Of a DNA stretch of 45,423 nucleotides, positions 1 to 6,874 are shown one piece after another. Position numbers and translations under genes: made by a program. The stretch comes from CAINOH01 sp041663565 (lineage in GTDB: Archaea; Micrarchaeota; Micrarchaeia; Norongarragalinales; CAINOH01): positions 1 through 45,423 of the forward strand of contig JBAYMJ010000011.1 of the NCBI GenBank assembly GCA_041663565.1. The letters are read 5' to 3'. The notes beneath the pieces were generated by a model. The model worked only from the letters and a program-made list of their open reading frames with translations. It was not told where the DNA came from and searched no databases. Every line of letters starts with the position of its first letter. The first letter of the stretch is position 1.

Positions 1-57
1 ACCCTGAAATTTGCCAAGAGAATCAAAACCCCTGATGTGACTTAGTACTTTTCAATC

Positions 58-699
58 TTATAGTAGTGTGACCTTGTTTTCCGGAGTCGTCAGCACAAGC
101 GCCTTCTTGTGCATCAGCGTGCCAGCCTTCGCAATGATGGTGTCGCCCAGCTTCTCGGACAGGTGCTGCTCGTGCACGTGGCCGCAAATTACGACAGCCG
201 GCTTCTTTGCAAGCACGAATTCGCGCACCGACCTGCTTCCCACGTGGTTGCCGTGAGCAGTCTTGTCCGAGGCGGTGTCGCGGGGCGGCGTGTGGCTTAC
301 CAGGATGAATCTGCCATCGTCAGGCACTTTCAGCTCAGCAAGCTTCCTCTCAATGGTCTCTTCGGTATACTCGCAAACGGTGTTGAACGGCGTTGGCCCG
401 CTTCCGCCAAGCCCGTAGAACGGGATTCCGCCTATCATCGTCCTTTTTCCCGCAAGGTCGCGGCCTGTTTCCTCGAAGAAGTCCTGCACGGTCTCCGGGT
501 CGTTGTTGCCGTGCACTGCGTAATAGGGAATCCTTGTCTTGTCAAGCTCGTCAAATAGGTCCTCGGCAAAGGAAACGCTGCCGCAGGTCACGTCGCCTGC
601 AAGTATGATGGCGTCCGGATTGGACTTTTTGATGAACTCGAACAGGAATTGCCTGGCCTGTAGTTCGCCATGCAGGTCCGCAACGCACAGGATGTCCAT
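58..699 (-). CDS. Calcineurin-like metallophosphoesterase
   Basis: Predicted soluble metal-dependent phosphoesterase of 213 residues, the size of the small YfcE/MJ0936-like family. The dinuclear metal-site motifs appear in family order: DLHG near the N-terminus, GDV, GNND, SHTPP, then GHVHE near residue 175. Members of this family hydrolyse phosphodiesters or phosphomonoesters; the substrate here cannot be told from sequence. I chose the ATG at 699 because the frame upstream has only a TTG at 720, and the first beta strand (MDILCVADLHG) begins directly at that ATG. No convincing Shine-Dalgarno is visible. It shares the strand with the unknown gene upstream (65 bases away), so they may be cotranscribed. 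Confidence 0.85.
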   Translation of the reverse strand: MDILCVADLHGELQARQFLFEFIKKSNPDAIILAGDVTCGSVSFAEDLFDELDKTRIPYYAVHGNNDPETVQDFFEETGRDLAGKRTMIGGIPFYGLGGSGPTPFNTVCEYTEETIERKLAELKVPDDGRFILVSHTPPRDTASDKTAHGNHVGSRSVREFVLAKKPAVVICGHVHEQHLSEKLGDTIIAKAGTLMHKKALVLTTPENKVTLL

Positions 700-764
700 A
701 TCGCTAAACGCCTTCGGCAACTGGCCGCAAAATTCGTCTAGGGTATTAGGCAGCCCAAGGTTTT

Positions 765-1157
765 TTAGCGGGAGTGCGGCGCGTTGCTGGTTCTTGCCAT
801 TTCCATCAGGGCTTTCCGTAGGTCCTTTTCTGATGGCAGGTTACTGACTGTCAGACCGGCATGTTCAAGAACGTGATTCTTTAACGCGTCCTTGTGCACG
901 ATTATCCTTGGTTCTAAGGTCGATTCAGGCTCCGAGAGCTGGAATGTCATGTTTTCGCACCAGGCGTCGAGTGTTCCGTCTTGTTCTGCCAGCGGTTTTT
1001 TGGACTCGGCAATCTGTTTTTCGATATTTTTCAGTTTTCCGGCGTTTGCATAGCGTTGAACCTGCCGCTGTGCGTGGGCACTCATCTCCTGGAGTGAAAG
1101 CTCTGCCGGGGGCTTGCGTTCAACGATGCGGATGCCGTGGGTTTCCAAAAAAGTCAC
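765..1157 (-). CDS. Hypothetical protein, 130 residues
   Basis: Not recognised. It is a charged, mostly helical soluble protein with no signal peptide or membrane segment; residues 25-60 (HAQRQVQRYANAGKLKNIEK and onward) could be a helical or coiled-coil stretch. The start is uncertain. The frame opens with GTG at 1157, but a GGTGA Shine-Dalgarno overlaps that GTG and lies five bases before an in-frame TTG at 1148, which would fit the spacing used elsewhere in this window. It is divergent from the winged-helix gene on the other side of the 1158-1363 intergenic region and upstream of the phosphoesterase. Confidence 0.6.
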   Translation of the reverse strand: MTFLETHGIRIVERKPPAELSLQEMSAHAQRQVQRYANAGKLKNIEKQIAESKKPLAEQDGTLDAWCENMTFQLSEPESTLEPRIIVHKDALKNHVLEHAGLTVSNLPSEKDLRKALMEMARTSNAPHSR

Positions 1158-1222
1158 CTTGGATATGGAATTGGCCCGGAAGGAAGAAATAGGTTTTCGC
1201 GGGGGTGGCTTGAAAATACGAG

Positions 1223-1341
1223 AATCAGGCGATTAAACGAACTGCGGTCTAGGAAGATTTATATATCCTAATAGAATCATGATTGTATCGTGATTGATTC
1301 TCACGATTCGCGACACAATCGCGGACAAGTATCAATCAATC
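1223..1341. repeat. AATC/GATT element cluster upstream of the winged-helix gene
   Basis: AATC or its complement GATT occurs at 1223, 1231, 1275, 1281, 1292, 1296, 1305, 1317, 1334 and 1338. Within it is a perfect inverted repeat, ATCGTGA at 1287-1293 and TCACGAT at 1301-1307, separated by seven bases. The cluster overlaps the predicted transcription start and 5' leader of the downstream gene, so it is a plausible operator. A related, phased cluster follows the gene. Confidence 0.55.
1258..1265 (+). promoter_or_regulatory. Archaeal TATA box (TTTATATA)
   Basis: TTTATATA preceded by a purine-rich stretch (AGGAAGA) that could serve as the BRE. Transcription would start about 25 bases downstream near 1287, giving a leader of about 75 bases that contains the ATCGTGA/TCACGAT inverted repeat. 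Confidence 0.7.
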
Positions 1342-1363
1342 CGAAAATAAAAAGGTACCTAAC

Positions 1364-1813
1364 ATGGCTTTGGATGAAGGAATCGTAGGCGATTACCACG
1401 CATTCAAGGAATCCGTCAAGGACCCCGCCCTCACAACGGCGTATTACCTTTCAAAGATTTCAGACGAAAAGACGTCGTTCAACCTCGTGCTGAGGGAGAT
1501 AAACGCCAAGCTGGACCGCCTCGAGTTCCTCGAAAGGCGCGTCGCGCAGCTTGAGGAGATGCTTGAGAAGAATTCGGTGGAAAAGGTCGCTGTCGCGGCA
1601 CCCTTGCCCAACAAGGAAGTTGTCGCGGACATCGACATGGAAATAATAGGATTCGTCAAGGAAGCGGGCAAGGTAATCGCCCAGGACGTGGCCGACAAGT
1701 TCGGCTACAAAGGAAAGAACGCCGCGTGCGCGCGCCTCAACCGGCTCGCAACCGCCGGACTTCTTTCCAAGAAGCAAGCAGGACGGAAGGTTTACTACCT
1801 TCCAATCGGGTAG
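1364..1813 (+). CDS. Coiled-coil winged-helix DNA-binding protein
   Basis: Predicted transcription factor or chromatin-associated DNA-binding protein of 149 residues. The N-terminal third is helical. Residues about 45-70 (REINAKLDRLEFLERRVAQL and onward) form a heptad-like coiled coil that probably dimerises the protein. After a linker, residues about 88-149 look like a winged helix: a helix (IDMEIIGFVKEAG), a helix-turn-helix (VIAQDVADKFGY, then KNAACARLNRLATAGLLSKK) and a wing (GRKVYYLP). It is monocistronic: strong TATA box upstream and a hairpin terminator downstream. Both flanks carry dense AATC/GATT repeats, which suggests that the protein binds them and controls its own gene; that link is inference. 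A family name cannot be assigned from sequence alone. Confidence 0.75.
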   Translation: MALDEGIVGDYHAFKESVKDPALTTAYYLSKISDEKTSFNLVLREINAKLDRLEFLERRVAQLEEMLEKNSVEKVAVAAPLPNKEVVADIDMEIIGFVKEAGKVIAQDVADKFGYKGKNAACARLNRLATAGLLSKKQAGRKVYYLPIG

Positions 1814-1954
1814 CAAACCCGAACAAGTCGCGAACCAATCGCGGTAAAATCAAGAGAAAATCAGGAAACAAATCACAAAGGAATCACAGGAAAAAACCGC
1901 AACAACCGGAATCGCAACGGAATCACAGGACCGAACAAACGGAATCACAGAATC
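1804..1954. repeat. Phased AATC repeat array, 11-base period
   Basis: AATC occurs at 1804, 1837, 1848, 1859, 1871, 1882, 1910, 1921, 1943 and 1951. Successive intervals are 33, 11, 11, 12, 11, 28, 11, 22 and 8 bases, so most copies lie on the same face of the helix. Three copies are the longer GAATCACAG. Short A-tracts precede several copies, so the DNA may also be curved. The array starts inside the last codons of the winged-helix gene and fills most of the 324-base gap before the next gene. An 11-base period is not a multiple of three, so a coding repeat is unlikely. Confidence 0.65.
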
Positions 1955-2005
1955 GCGCGTAATTGTGCTTCACAGCACAGTTCAACCCACCCCCAACAAC
2001 ATTCT

Positions 2006-2029
2006 GGGAGGGGCCTGCCAGCCCCTCCC
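2006..2029 (+). terminator. GC-rich hairpin terminator
   Basis: Perfect 9-base-pair stem GGGAGGGGC / GCCCCTCCC with a six-base loop, followed by a T-rich stretch (ctaattctttatc). It lies downstream of the winged-helix gene and the AATC array. Confidence 0.6.
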
Positions 2030-2137
2030 CACTAATTCTTTATCTTCCTTTCATTCCAAGCGGCAGGCTTGCGGTTTTCAAGTGTAAGCAATTAAAAGTC
2101 CGGCATAGACAATGACATTTGTCTTTTGGTGATTGCA

Positions 2138-3037
2138 ATGGTGTTGGACAAAAAGAACAGGGCAAAACTCGCATCCGTGCGCGCAAAGGACAGGTACGTG
2201 GACAGGAATATTGCGATGTTGAATTTTGAAGGCCACGCCGAGCCGAAGAGTTCCGATGCTGTTGTAAGGAGACTGTCCCTTCCCGAACTTGACCGGTTAA
2301 CTAATGAGACCGCCAGCCGCGTCCTCCGCTATTCCGATTACCAGGATGGCCGGCATAGGTTTGTCCCCCTGCTCAAGCTATACGACAGCCGGAGCAAGGC
2401 CGGCAAGCTGACTCCAAAGCACGCGGCGATGGTCATCAAGCACGCCAGGCTTGCCTTGAAGTACAACAACCCCGAGACTGCGTTCCAGATCATGAAGCGC
2501 GGGATTAGCGCTGGTGCGATAACTGCTGCGCATTCAAAGGACGTCCTGGGCATTGCCGAAGAAGTGGCGCTGCCGCCAAAGGGGCCGCTGCGCAATAACC
2601 TTGCTTATGTAAACACCGTTGGAGGCGAGCTGCTTGACACTGCGGTAAGCCGCAAGGTCTTAGGCAAGGAGCACGTTGATTTGCTCCTGCAGGTTGCAAA
2701 GCGCTTTGAGAACGGCCGGCCGGACTCTTCCGCGCCCTTCTATAAGGCGGCAATCAAGGCCGGCAACCTCAAGCCGTCGCTGTTTGATGACGCCTTTCTT
2801 CGGATGTCTGCAAACAAAGTCCTCTCCACCGGGGTTGAGTCTTCTGGCAATCCCCTTCGCAGCGCAGTTGTGCTCAGGCACGGAATAGAGTCCGGCGCAT
2901 TGAAGGCTTCAGACCCGCGCGTCAAGGCTCGATTTTCAGAATTAGGCAAAAAGGCCAAAGACGGCTTTCTGACGTGGGGGACCAAGCCCGGTGATGAGAT
3001 TGCCGCAATGGCAAAGAAACTGGGAGTGAAGGATTAG
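2138..3037 (+). CDS. Hypothetical helical-repeat protein, 299 residues
   Basis: Not recognised by family. At least four copies of a roughly 26-residue helical motif are visible, each with a core like (K/R)xxIxAGxL(T/K): YDSRSKAGKLTPKHA, MKRGISAGAITAAHS, YKAAIKAGNLKPSLF and LRHGIESGALKASDP, coded near 2380, 2490, 2745 and 2875. The spacing is irregular, as in TPR or Sel1-like solenoids, so a protein-binding scaffold is a reasonable guess. There is no signal peptide or membrane segment; the N-terminal 30 residues are basic. The ATG at 2138 is preferred over an upstream in-frame TTG because GGTGAT lies four bases before it. It ends convergently, 20 bases from serB. Confidence 0.7.
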   Translation: MVLDKKNRAKLASVRAKDRYVDRNIAMLNFEGHAEPKSSDAVVRRLSLPELDRLTNETASRVLRYSDYQDGRHRFVPLLKLYDSRSKAGKLTPKHAAMVIKHARLALKYNNPETAFQIMKRGISAGAITAAHSKDVLGIAEEVALPPKGPLRNNLAYVNTVGGELLDTAVSRKVLGKEHVDLLLQVAKRFENGRPDSSAPFYKAAIKAGNLKPSLFDDAFLRMSANKVLSTGVESSGNPLRSAVVLRHGIESGALKASDPRVKARFSELGKKAKDGFLTWGTKPGDEIAAMAKKLGVKD

Positions 3038-3057
3038 TCCGCGTACGAATAGGACTG

Positions 3058-3729
3058 TTATTTCGCCTTAGCCTTCAGCCACTCATCCACAACCGGGATG
3101 ATTTTGCCAAGGTCCTTGCCGTCCACGCTCTTCATGGCGGCCTTCTTGGCGATTTCCTTTCCATTAAACGCTATTGAGAGGCCGGACTCCGCAAACATCG
3201 GCAGGTCCATCGAGCCGTCTCCGACTGAGAGCGTGTGGGACTTGGGGATTCCAAGTTCCTGCTGAAGCTTGAACACGATGGCGCCCTTGTCAACTACCTT
3301 GATGTCAACGTCGCCCGTGAGCCTGCCGTTGCTTGCCCGCAGGGTGTTGAACAAAAACTGGTCAACTGCGGAGAAGTCGCGCCTGCTTGCAACTCGCGCG
3401 GCAACCGGGTTCAAGGAGGCGCTGATTATTGCGATGTAGAACCCGTGCGACTTGAGGTGCTCCATTGTCGGCGCGATGTTGTCCATCACCTTGATGCGGT
3501 CGCCCAGAAGCATGCAGTCCTGCACGGTCACGCCCTCAAGCATCGCCGCACGCTGGTGCAATGCATCCTCAAGGGGGAGTTCGCCGTTGACCACCATCTT
3601 GGTTATCTTGGACACCTGCGCGTGCATCCCGGCAATCTCGGCAATCCCATTGATGATTTCGCCGTCGATGAGCGTGGAGTCGAAGTCGAATGCTGCAAGG
3701 TATTTGTACTTACCGTGTTCTGAAGCCAT
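3058..3729 (-). CDS. serB: Phosphoserine phosphatase
   Basis: HAD-superfamily enzyme that releases serine from O-phosphoserine, the last step of the phosphorylated serine pathway. Motif I is FDFDSTLIDGE (residues about 14-24; the DxD nucleophile pair, with the Glu typical of SerB). The alpha-helical cap follows (IAEIAGMHAQ to MLEGVT). Motif II is IISASLNP near residue 102, motif III lies around the lysine of VDKGAIV, and motif IV is SVGDGSMDLPM near 168. At 223 residues it matches the short archaeal/bacterial SerB without an ACT domain. The ATG at 3729 follows a GGGGGAA site. Translin lies 46 bases upstream on the same strand, so the two are likely cotranscribed. SerA and SerC are not in the window. 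Confidence 0.88.
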   Translation of the reverse strand: MASEHGKYKYLAAFDFDSTLIDGEIINGIAEIAGMHAQVSKITKMVVNGELPLEDALHQRAAMLEGVTVQDCMLLGDRIKVMDNIAPTMEHLKSHGFYIAIISASLNPVAARVASRRDFSAVDQFLFNTLRASNGRLTGDVDIKVVDKGAIVFKLQQELGIPKSHTLSVGDGSMDLPMFAESGLSIAFNGKEIAKKAAMKSVDGKDLGKIIPVVDEWLKAKAK

Positions 3730-3775
3730 GAAAAGAATTTCCCCCTTGTGCTTCTTTTCCTTTTGCCGTGTCTTC

Positions 3776-4354
3776 CTACTGCCTTTTTGAAAACTTCGCC
3801 ATCAGCAGTTCGCTTCTCGCGTGGTCGATTGAGGAGCGCACCATGTCCTGCTTCTGCTTGAGCGGGCCGATGATGGAAGTCGAGTATTTCAAGAGCATTA
3901 TGTTGTCGTAGATGTCGTTCATCCTGCCAAAGTAGTAGTTGGCTTCGTCTTCCTTGTCTTCCTTGAGGCAAATCTGTATCGCACGGCGAAGCTCGCCGAC
4001 GCAGTCGGCAACACCGGACAGGTACGAAGTTACTGGCATATTGAGGTCCTCGGGCGAGGGCAGGTCCTGGTGATAGGAAACAGCAAGGAACGTCTTGATT
4101 TCGACGTATTCCTGGTAGCAGTGCTCGGTGATGTGGGAAAAGTCGTCGTCAAACTGCCGGATTTCAAGGACCATCTTCTCAAGCTCGGCCAAAGTTGCCG
4201 AAAGCTCGACTTTCTCTCCGGTGTGGATGTCGCGTATTGCGCGTGCTGACAGCCTGACGATTTCGCGGCTTTGGATAAGCACCTTGTCCTGGCGCTTCTC
4301 CTTCTCGTCGAACACCGGCTTGAGGCCGCGGATTATTGCTGAAAAGTCTGCCAT
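3776..4354 (-). CDS. Translin-family protein
   Basis: All-helical protein of 192 residues resembling translin/TRAX. Recognisable family stretches are FDEKEKRQDKVLIQSREIVR near the N-terminus, RLSARAIRDIH, a central acidic helix with EYVEIKTF, and a C-terminal YFGRMNDIYDNIMLLKY. Eukaryotic translin-TRAX (C3PO) is an octameric RNase acting on small RNAs and tRNA processing; archaeal homologues bind or cleave nucleic acid, and the role here is unknown. I chose the ATG at 4354 because GGGGTG precedes it and a TATA-like AATAAATATT lies about 25 bases upstream, which would make the mRNA nearly leaderless. An in-frame GTG lies nine bases earlier. It is divergent from pyrH. Confidence 0.8.
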   Translation of the reverse strand: MADFSAIIRGLKPVFDEKEKRQDKVLIQSREIVRLSARAIRDIHTGEKVELSATLAELEKMVLEIRQFDDDFSHITEHCYQEYVEIKTFLAVSYHQDLPSPEDLNMPVTSYLSGVADCVGELRRAIQICLKEDKEDEANYYFGRMNDIYDNIMLLKYSTSIIGPLKQKQDMVRSSIDHARSELLMAKFSKRQ

Positions 4355-4375
4355 GTTGCCCACCCCTGCTATAGC

Positions 4376-4385
4376 AATATTTATT
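4376..4385. promoter_or_regulatory. Shared TATA-like element between translin and pyrH
   Basis: AATATTTATT reads as a plausible TATA box on both strands. To the left, the distance to the translin ATG is about 25 bases. To the right, it would give pyrH a leader of about 50 bases carrying its GGTGAT site. Whether both directions use it is inference. Confidence 0.4.
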
Positions 4386-4455
4386 GGTGCTAATGGTTAA
4401 TGAATTAATAGGGGCTTTTGATACTTCGGCCTTATCCTCAACTGGTGATGCTTTT

Positions 4456-5157
4456 ATGGACAAGAAGGAATTTACCGTAATCTCGCTTGGCGGCTCGCTC
4501 CTATTCAAGGAAAACGGAGACATCGACGCGGAGTACGTCAAGTCGGCAGCAGCGTTGATTAGGAAGCTGCATCTTGACGGGTACAAAATCGCGGTTTCAG
4601 TCGGGGGAGGCAAGTTCTCCGGCCAGTACCAGGAAATAGTAAGGAAAAACGGCACGCAGGTGATGGCCGACAAGATTGGCCAGATGATAAACCACGTGAA
4701 CGCCACCCTTCTCATCTCGCTTTTGGGCGAGGACGTGGCCTACCCCAAGTCAATCACCGACCTTTCCGAGACCCAGCTTGCATCCAAGCTCAACCTAATC
4801 CCGGTTGGCGCGGGTTTTGTGGAGGGCGCGACTTCCGACCATGCCGGAGTAATCATTGCAGAAAGGCTCAAGGCCAAGCGGCTCATCAACCTGTCCAAGG
4901 TGGATGGGATTTACGATTCCGACCCTTCCAAGAACCCCAAGGCAAAGCTCATCAGGAAGATGTCCTACGACCAGCTTATCGAGCTTGCGACTCGTCTGGA
5001 CACCCGCGAGCCCAAGGCGCCGTTCGTGTTCGACATAGTCGCCTGCAAGCTTGCGGCAAGAAGCGGAATCGAAATAGTCTTTGCCAATGGCAAGAAGCTC
5101 GACCAGCTCAGGAAGCTGGTGGAAGGGCGCGGGGACTGCGGGACCATAGTTGGTTAG
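4456..5157 (+). CDS. pyrH: UMP kinase
   Basis: Amino-acid-kinase-fold enzyme phosphorylating UMP to UDP with ATP in pyrimidine nucleotide synthesis. Motifs in order: ISLGGSLLF (phosphate loop), VSVGGGKFSGQYQE (second glycine-rich loop), the TSDHAGVIIAERLKAKRLIN region near residue 130 and LSKVDGIYDSDP (nucleotide binding). At 233 residues it is close to the archaeal enzyme length. The ATG at 4456 is chosen because GGTGAT ends six bases upstream and the kinase fold begins right after it; the open frame continues 24 codons further upstream without a comparable site. It is divergent from translin and convergent with the toxin-antitoxin pair. Confidence 0.9.
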   Translation: MDKKEFTVISLGGSLLFKENGDIDAEYVKSAAALIRKLHLDGYKIAVSVGGGKFSGQYQEIVRKNGTQVMADKIGQMINHVNATLLISLLGEDVAYPKSITDLSETQLASKLNLIPVGAGFVEGATSDHAGVIIAERLKAKRLINLSKVDGIYDSDPSKNPKAKLIRKMSYDQLIELATRLDTREPKAPFVFDIVACKLAARSGIEIVFANGKKLDQLRKLVEGRGDCGTIVG

Positions 5158-5176
5158 TTTGCAAGCGTCTTGATAG

Positions 5177-5446
5177 TCAGAGTTGCTTGTACCAGTTCTC
5201 GTATTCCTTGTGGGTGGAAAAGCAGCGGACGACGTAAACCGTTTCGTTCTCTATCCGGTATGCGAACCTGGCGCTTTTCGTGACTTTTTCCACGAAGTGA
5301 GGATTTCCAAAGCGCAGGTGCCTTCTTGGAGGCATATTGGAGACCTTTTCGATGTGCCTTACGAACATCAGCATCAGGGTTGAATCCATAGCGTCTAGTT
5401 CGGATTCGGCGTATTTTGAAAGTCGGTAGCCCATCTGGAAGACCAA
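5177..5446 (-). CDS. RelE/ParE-family toxin (probable mRNA interferase)
   Basis: Small basic protein of 89 residues or fewer with the RelE/ParE pattern: an N-terminal beta strand and two helices (YAESELDAMDSTLMLMFVRH), then a basic strand region RRHLRFGNPHFVEKVTKSAR, ending in ARFAYRIENETVYVVRCFSTHKEYE-like strands. RelE toxins cleave mRNA on the ribosome; ParE members poison gyrase. The sequence does not separate these firmly, though the basic centre and C-terminal HKEYENW fit an RNase. The frame starts with TTG at 5446; an ATG at 5434 is the alternative. A hairpin covers its AGGAGT site. It lies 44 bases downstream of its antitoxin. Confidence 0.75.
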   Translation of the reverse strand: MVFQMGYRLSKYAESELDAMDSTLMLMFVRHIEKVSNMPPRRHLRFGNPHFVEKVTKSARFAYRIENETVYVVRCFSTHKEYENWYKQL

Positions 5447-5464
5447 GGAGTATGGTGTACTCCT
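5446..5464 (-). promoter_or_regulatory. Inverted repeat covering the toxin Shine-Dalgarno
   Basis: On the minus strand, AGGAGTA and TACTCCT form a perfect 7-base-pair stem around the loop CACCA. The left arm contains AGGAGT, the likely ribosome-binding site of the toxin. If it folds in the mRNA, toxin translation would be held below that of the antitoxin. Confidence 0.5.
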
Positions 5465-5490
5465 GGCCTTTTCTTTGGATGATGCAAAAA

Positions 5491-5727
5491 TTAGTTTATG
5501 TTGTGCTTTTTCTTGAATTCTTCAAGTGAAATGGTTTTCACTTCTCCAGAACGTATGCGCGCCATATCCCGTTCAATCGCCCTTGCAACCAGCGTCTCCT
5601 CGTCCTCGAAATACCTCTGGTAAAGCTTCAGCGCCTGGCGTATGACCTCTGCTTTTGTGCCTGCCTGGCCCTTTTTCACTGCATTGTCGATTATCTTTTC
5701 GTATGGCGCGCCGAGTATGATGTTCAT
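5491..5727 (-). CDS. Ribbon-helix-helix-type antitoxin
   Basis: Antitoxin of 78 residues encoded directly upstream of the RelE-like toxin. The N-terminal 45 residues fit a ribbon-helix-helix (CopG/ParD-like) fold: strand NIILGAPY, helix EKIIDNAVKKG, turn, helix KAEVIRQALKLYQRY. The acidic, lysine-containing C-terminal tail (EETLVARAIERDM to SLEEFKKKHNIN) would wrap the toxin. Antitoxins of this kind repress their own operon; a perfect 20-base palindrome lies 23 bases upstream of the ATG. The ATG at 5727 is preceded by GAGGTAGGGG. Predicted type II system, with the toxin cotranscribed. Confidence 0.78.
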   Translation of the reverse strand: MNIILGAPYEKIIDNAVKKGQAGTKAEVIRQALKLYQRYFEDEETLVARAIERDMARIRSGEVKTISLEEFKKKHNIN

Positions 5728-5749
5728 TGCCCCTACCTCTAAGCATAGT

Positions 5750-5769
5750 CAATAACTGTACAGTTATTG
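5750..5769 (-). promoter_or_regulatory. Palindromic operator of the toxin-antitoxin operon
   Basis: Perfect 20-base palindrome made of CAATAACTGT and its complement ACAGTTATTG. A second perfect palindrome, TTATTGC/GCAATAA at 5764-5777, overlaps its right end. TATA-like sequence (CTATTTATTG on the minus strand, about 5769-5778) sits just upstream, so transcription would start inside the large palindrome. This is the expected place for autorepression by the ribbon-helix-helix antitoxin. Confidence 0.65.
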
Positions 5770-5837
5770 CGCAATAAATAGTTATATTGTTTTGGTTTAC
5801 TTCCTGCCCGGCATTGCGGCAGGCGTACGCTTTCGTT

Positions 5838-6248
5838 TTAGGGCCTAAACCCGTGCTTTGGGGATGCTTCCCCAATCCTTGTTCCAAGCTCTCCCCGAAG
5901 GCAGGTCCTTGCTGCCTTCTGCATCGGGAACGTCCTTTGGGAGCCAGCGGGGCCGTGCAGGATATACGACGTGAAGTCTTCGCCTTTCCTCGGGTCGTGC
6001 CGGTCCACGAACACGAGCTTGCCGTCCTTTGTGTGCAGCTTGGTCTTTTCGGGGCACCGCGCCTCGCCGCCCGCGGCTTCCTTGGTGACGGGCCGGCCTT
6101 TAACGTCGTAATCGAATATCATCCCGAACTTGCCCCTGTTGTTTTCCTGCATTGCTACTGCAATCGGGCGCCCCAGGTGGTCCTTTCCGAAGAAGAGGTC
6201 TATCGGCTTTTCGCAATGGAAGTTGTTCTTCAACTGAGGTATCTCCAT
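5838..6248 (-). CDS. Hypothetical protein, 136 residues
   Basis: Not recognised. The protein is soluble and rather polar, with several His, Cys and Lys residues but no repeated metal-binding motif. A central stretch, GKFGMIFDYDVKGRPV then KLVFVDRHDPR, suggests beta strands. There is no signal peptide. The ATG at 6248 lies eight bases after the stop of the P-loop kinase gene, so it is probably the third gene of the ppsA operon. The C-terminus (about residues 105-136) is basic. Confidence 0.6.
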   Translation of the reverse strand: MEIPQLKNNFHCEKPIDLFFGKDHLGRPIAVAMQENNRGKFGMIFDYDVKGRPVTKEAAGGEARCPEKTKLHTKDGKLVFVDRHDPRKGEDFTSYILHGPAGSQRTFPMQKAARTCLRGELGTRIGEASPKHGFRP

Positions 6249-6256
6249 TCCTCTCC

Positions 6257-6838
6257 CTACCTGGCCTTCTCGTGGTACTTGTTCGCAATCGTGCGCATCC
6301 CCCGCTCAAGCTCGGCCCTGCTCTCGTCGTTTACGACCTCGAAATCAGCAAGCGCCATTGTTGCAGCCAGGTTGGGCTCGCCCTTAATCTTGGACTGCTC
6401 CTTCTGCTCGGACGCCTCGAACTGCTCAAGGGTAAGCTTGCTTTCTCCGGCGCGGTTGCGTGCCTTGATGCGCTCGTAGCGGATTTCCACCGGCGCGTCA
6501 ACCGAAATCAGCACGAACTTGTCTCCGAACTCGTCGACAAGAGCCTCAACTTCCGCAGGCAGGCGGATGGAGTCTATTGTGATGGCCTTTTTCTGCCAGC
6601 CCGGCATCGCCTTGACCCTGGACGCGGTCCTGGTTGCCCAGTAGCCGTCGCCGTGGGCCTTCCGCATCTCGTTGCCTACCGCTATCAGGTTGGTGCGCTC
6701 AAGCCCCAGGTCGCGTTTCCTGCACTCGTGCCTAATCTCGTCGGAAAGGCTGAAGCCAGCCACGTCGAACTCCTTCTGCAAAAGCTCGATTGCAGTCCCT
6801 TTCCCCGAACCGATGGTGCCGCAAAAGCCGAATATCAT
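6257..6838 (-). CDS. P-loop nucleotide/nucleoside kinase-like protein
   Basis: P-loop NTPase of 193 residues with the Walker A motif GTIGSGKGT at residues 7-15 and the overall look of the nucleoside monophosphate kinase / dephospho-CoA kinase group (COG0237-like and archaeal UPF0200 proteins). After the P-loop comes FSLSDEIRHECRKR, resembling the region that binds the acceptor in these kinases; ITIDSIRLPAEVEAL near 106-120 would carry the Walker B aspartate, and RYERIKARNRAG is the basic lid. The true substrate is not clear, so I give no symbol. It follows ppsA by 36 bases and has a strong GGAGGGG site. Confidence 0.7.
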   Translation of the reverse strand: MIFGFCGTIGSGKGTAIELLQKEFDVAGFSLSDEIRHECRKRDLGLERTNLIAVGNEMRKAHGDGYWATRTASRVKAMPGWQKKAITIDSIRLPAEVEALVDEFGDKFVLISVDAPVEIRYERIKARNRAGESKLTLEQFEASEQKEQSKIKGEPNLAATMALADFEVVNDESRAELERGMRTIANKYHEKAR

Positions 6839-6874
6839 CTTTCGACCCCTCCGTTGCAGTTTATTTTCCTGTGC

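Noticed and set aside
1..57. Left edge of the window
   Set aside because: No gene, hairpin or convincing terminator is visible in these bases downstream of the phosphoesterase.
1726..1962. Open frame overlapping the winged-helix gene and the AATC array, with a repeated Ser-Gln-Arg-Asn-His-Arg peptide
   Set aside because: The peptide repetition follows from the DNA repeat; the 11-base period does not keep a reading frame, and there is no start site outside the winged-helix gene.
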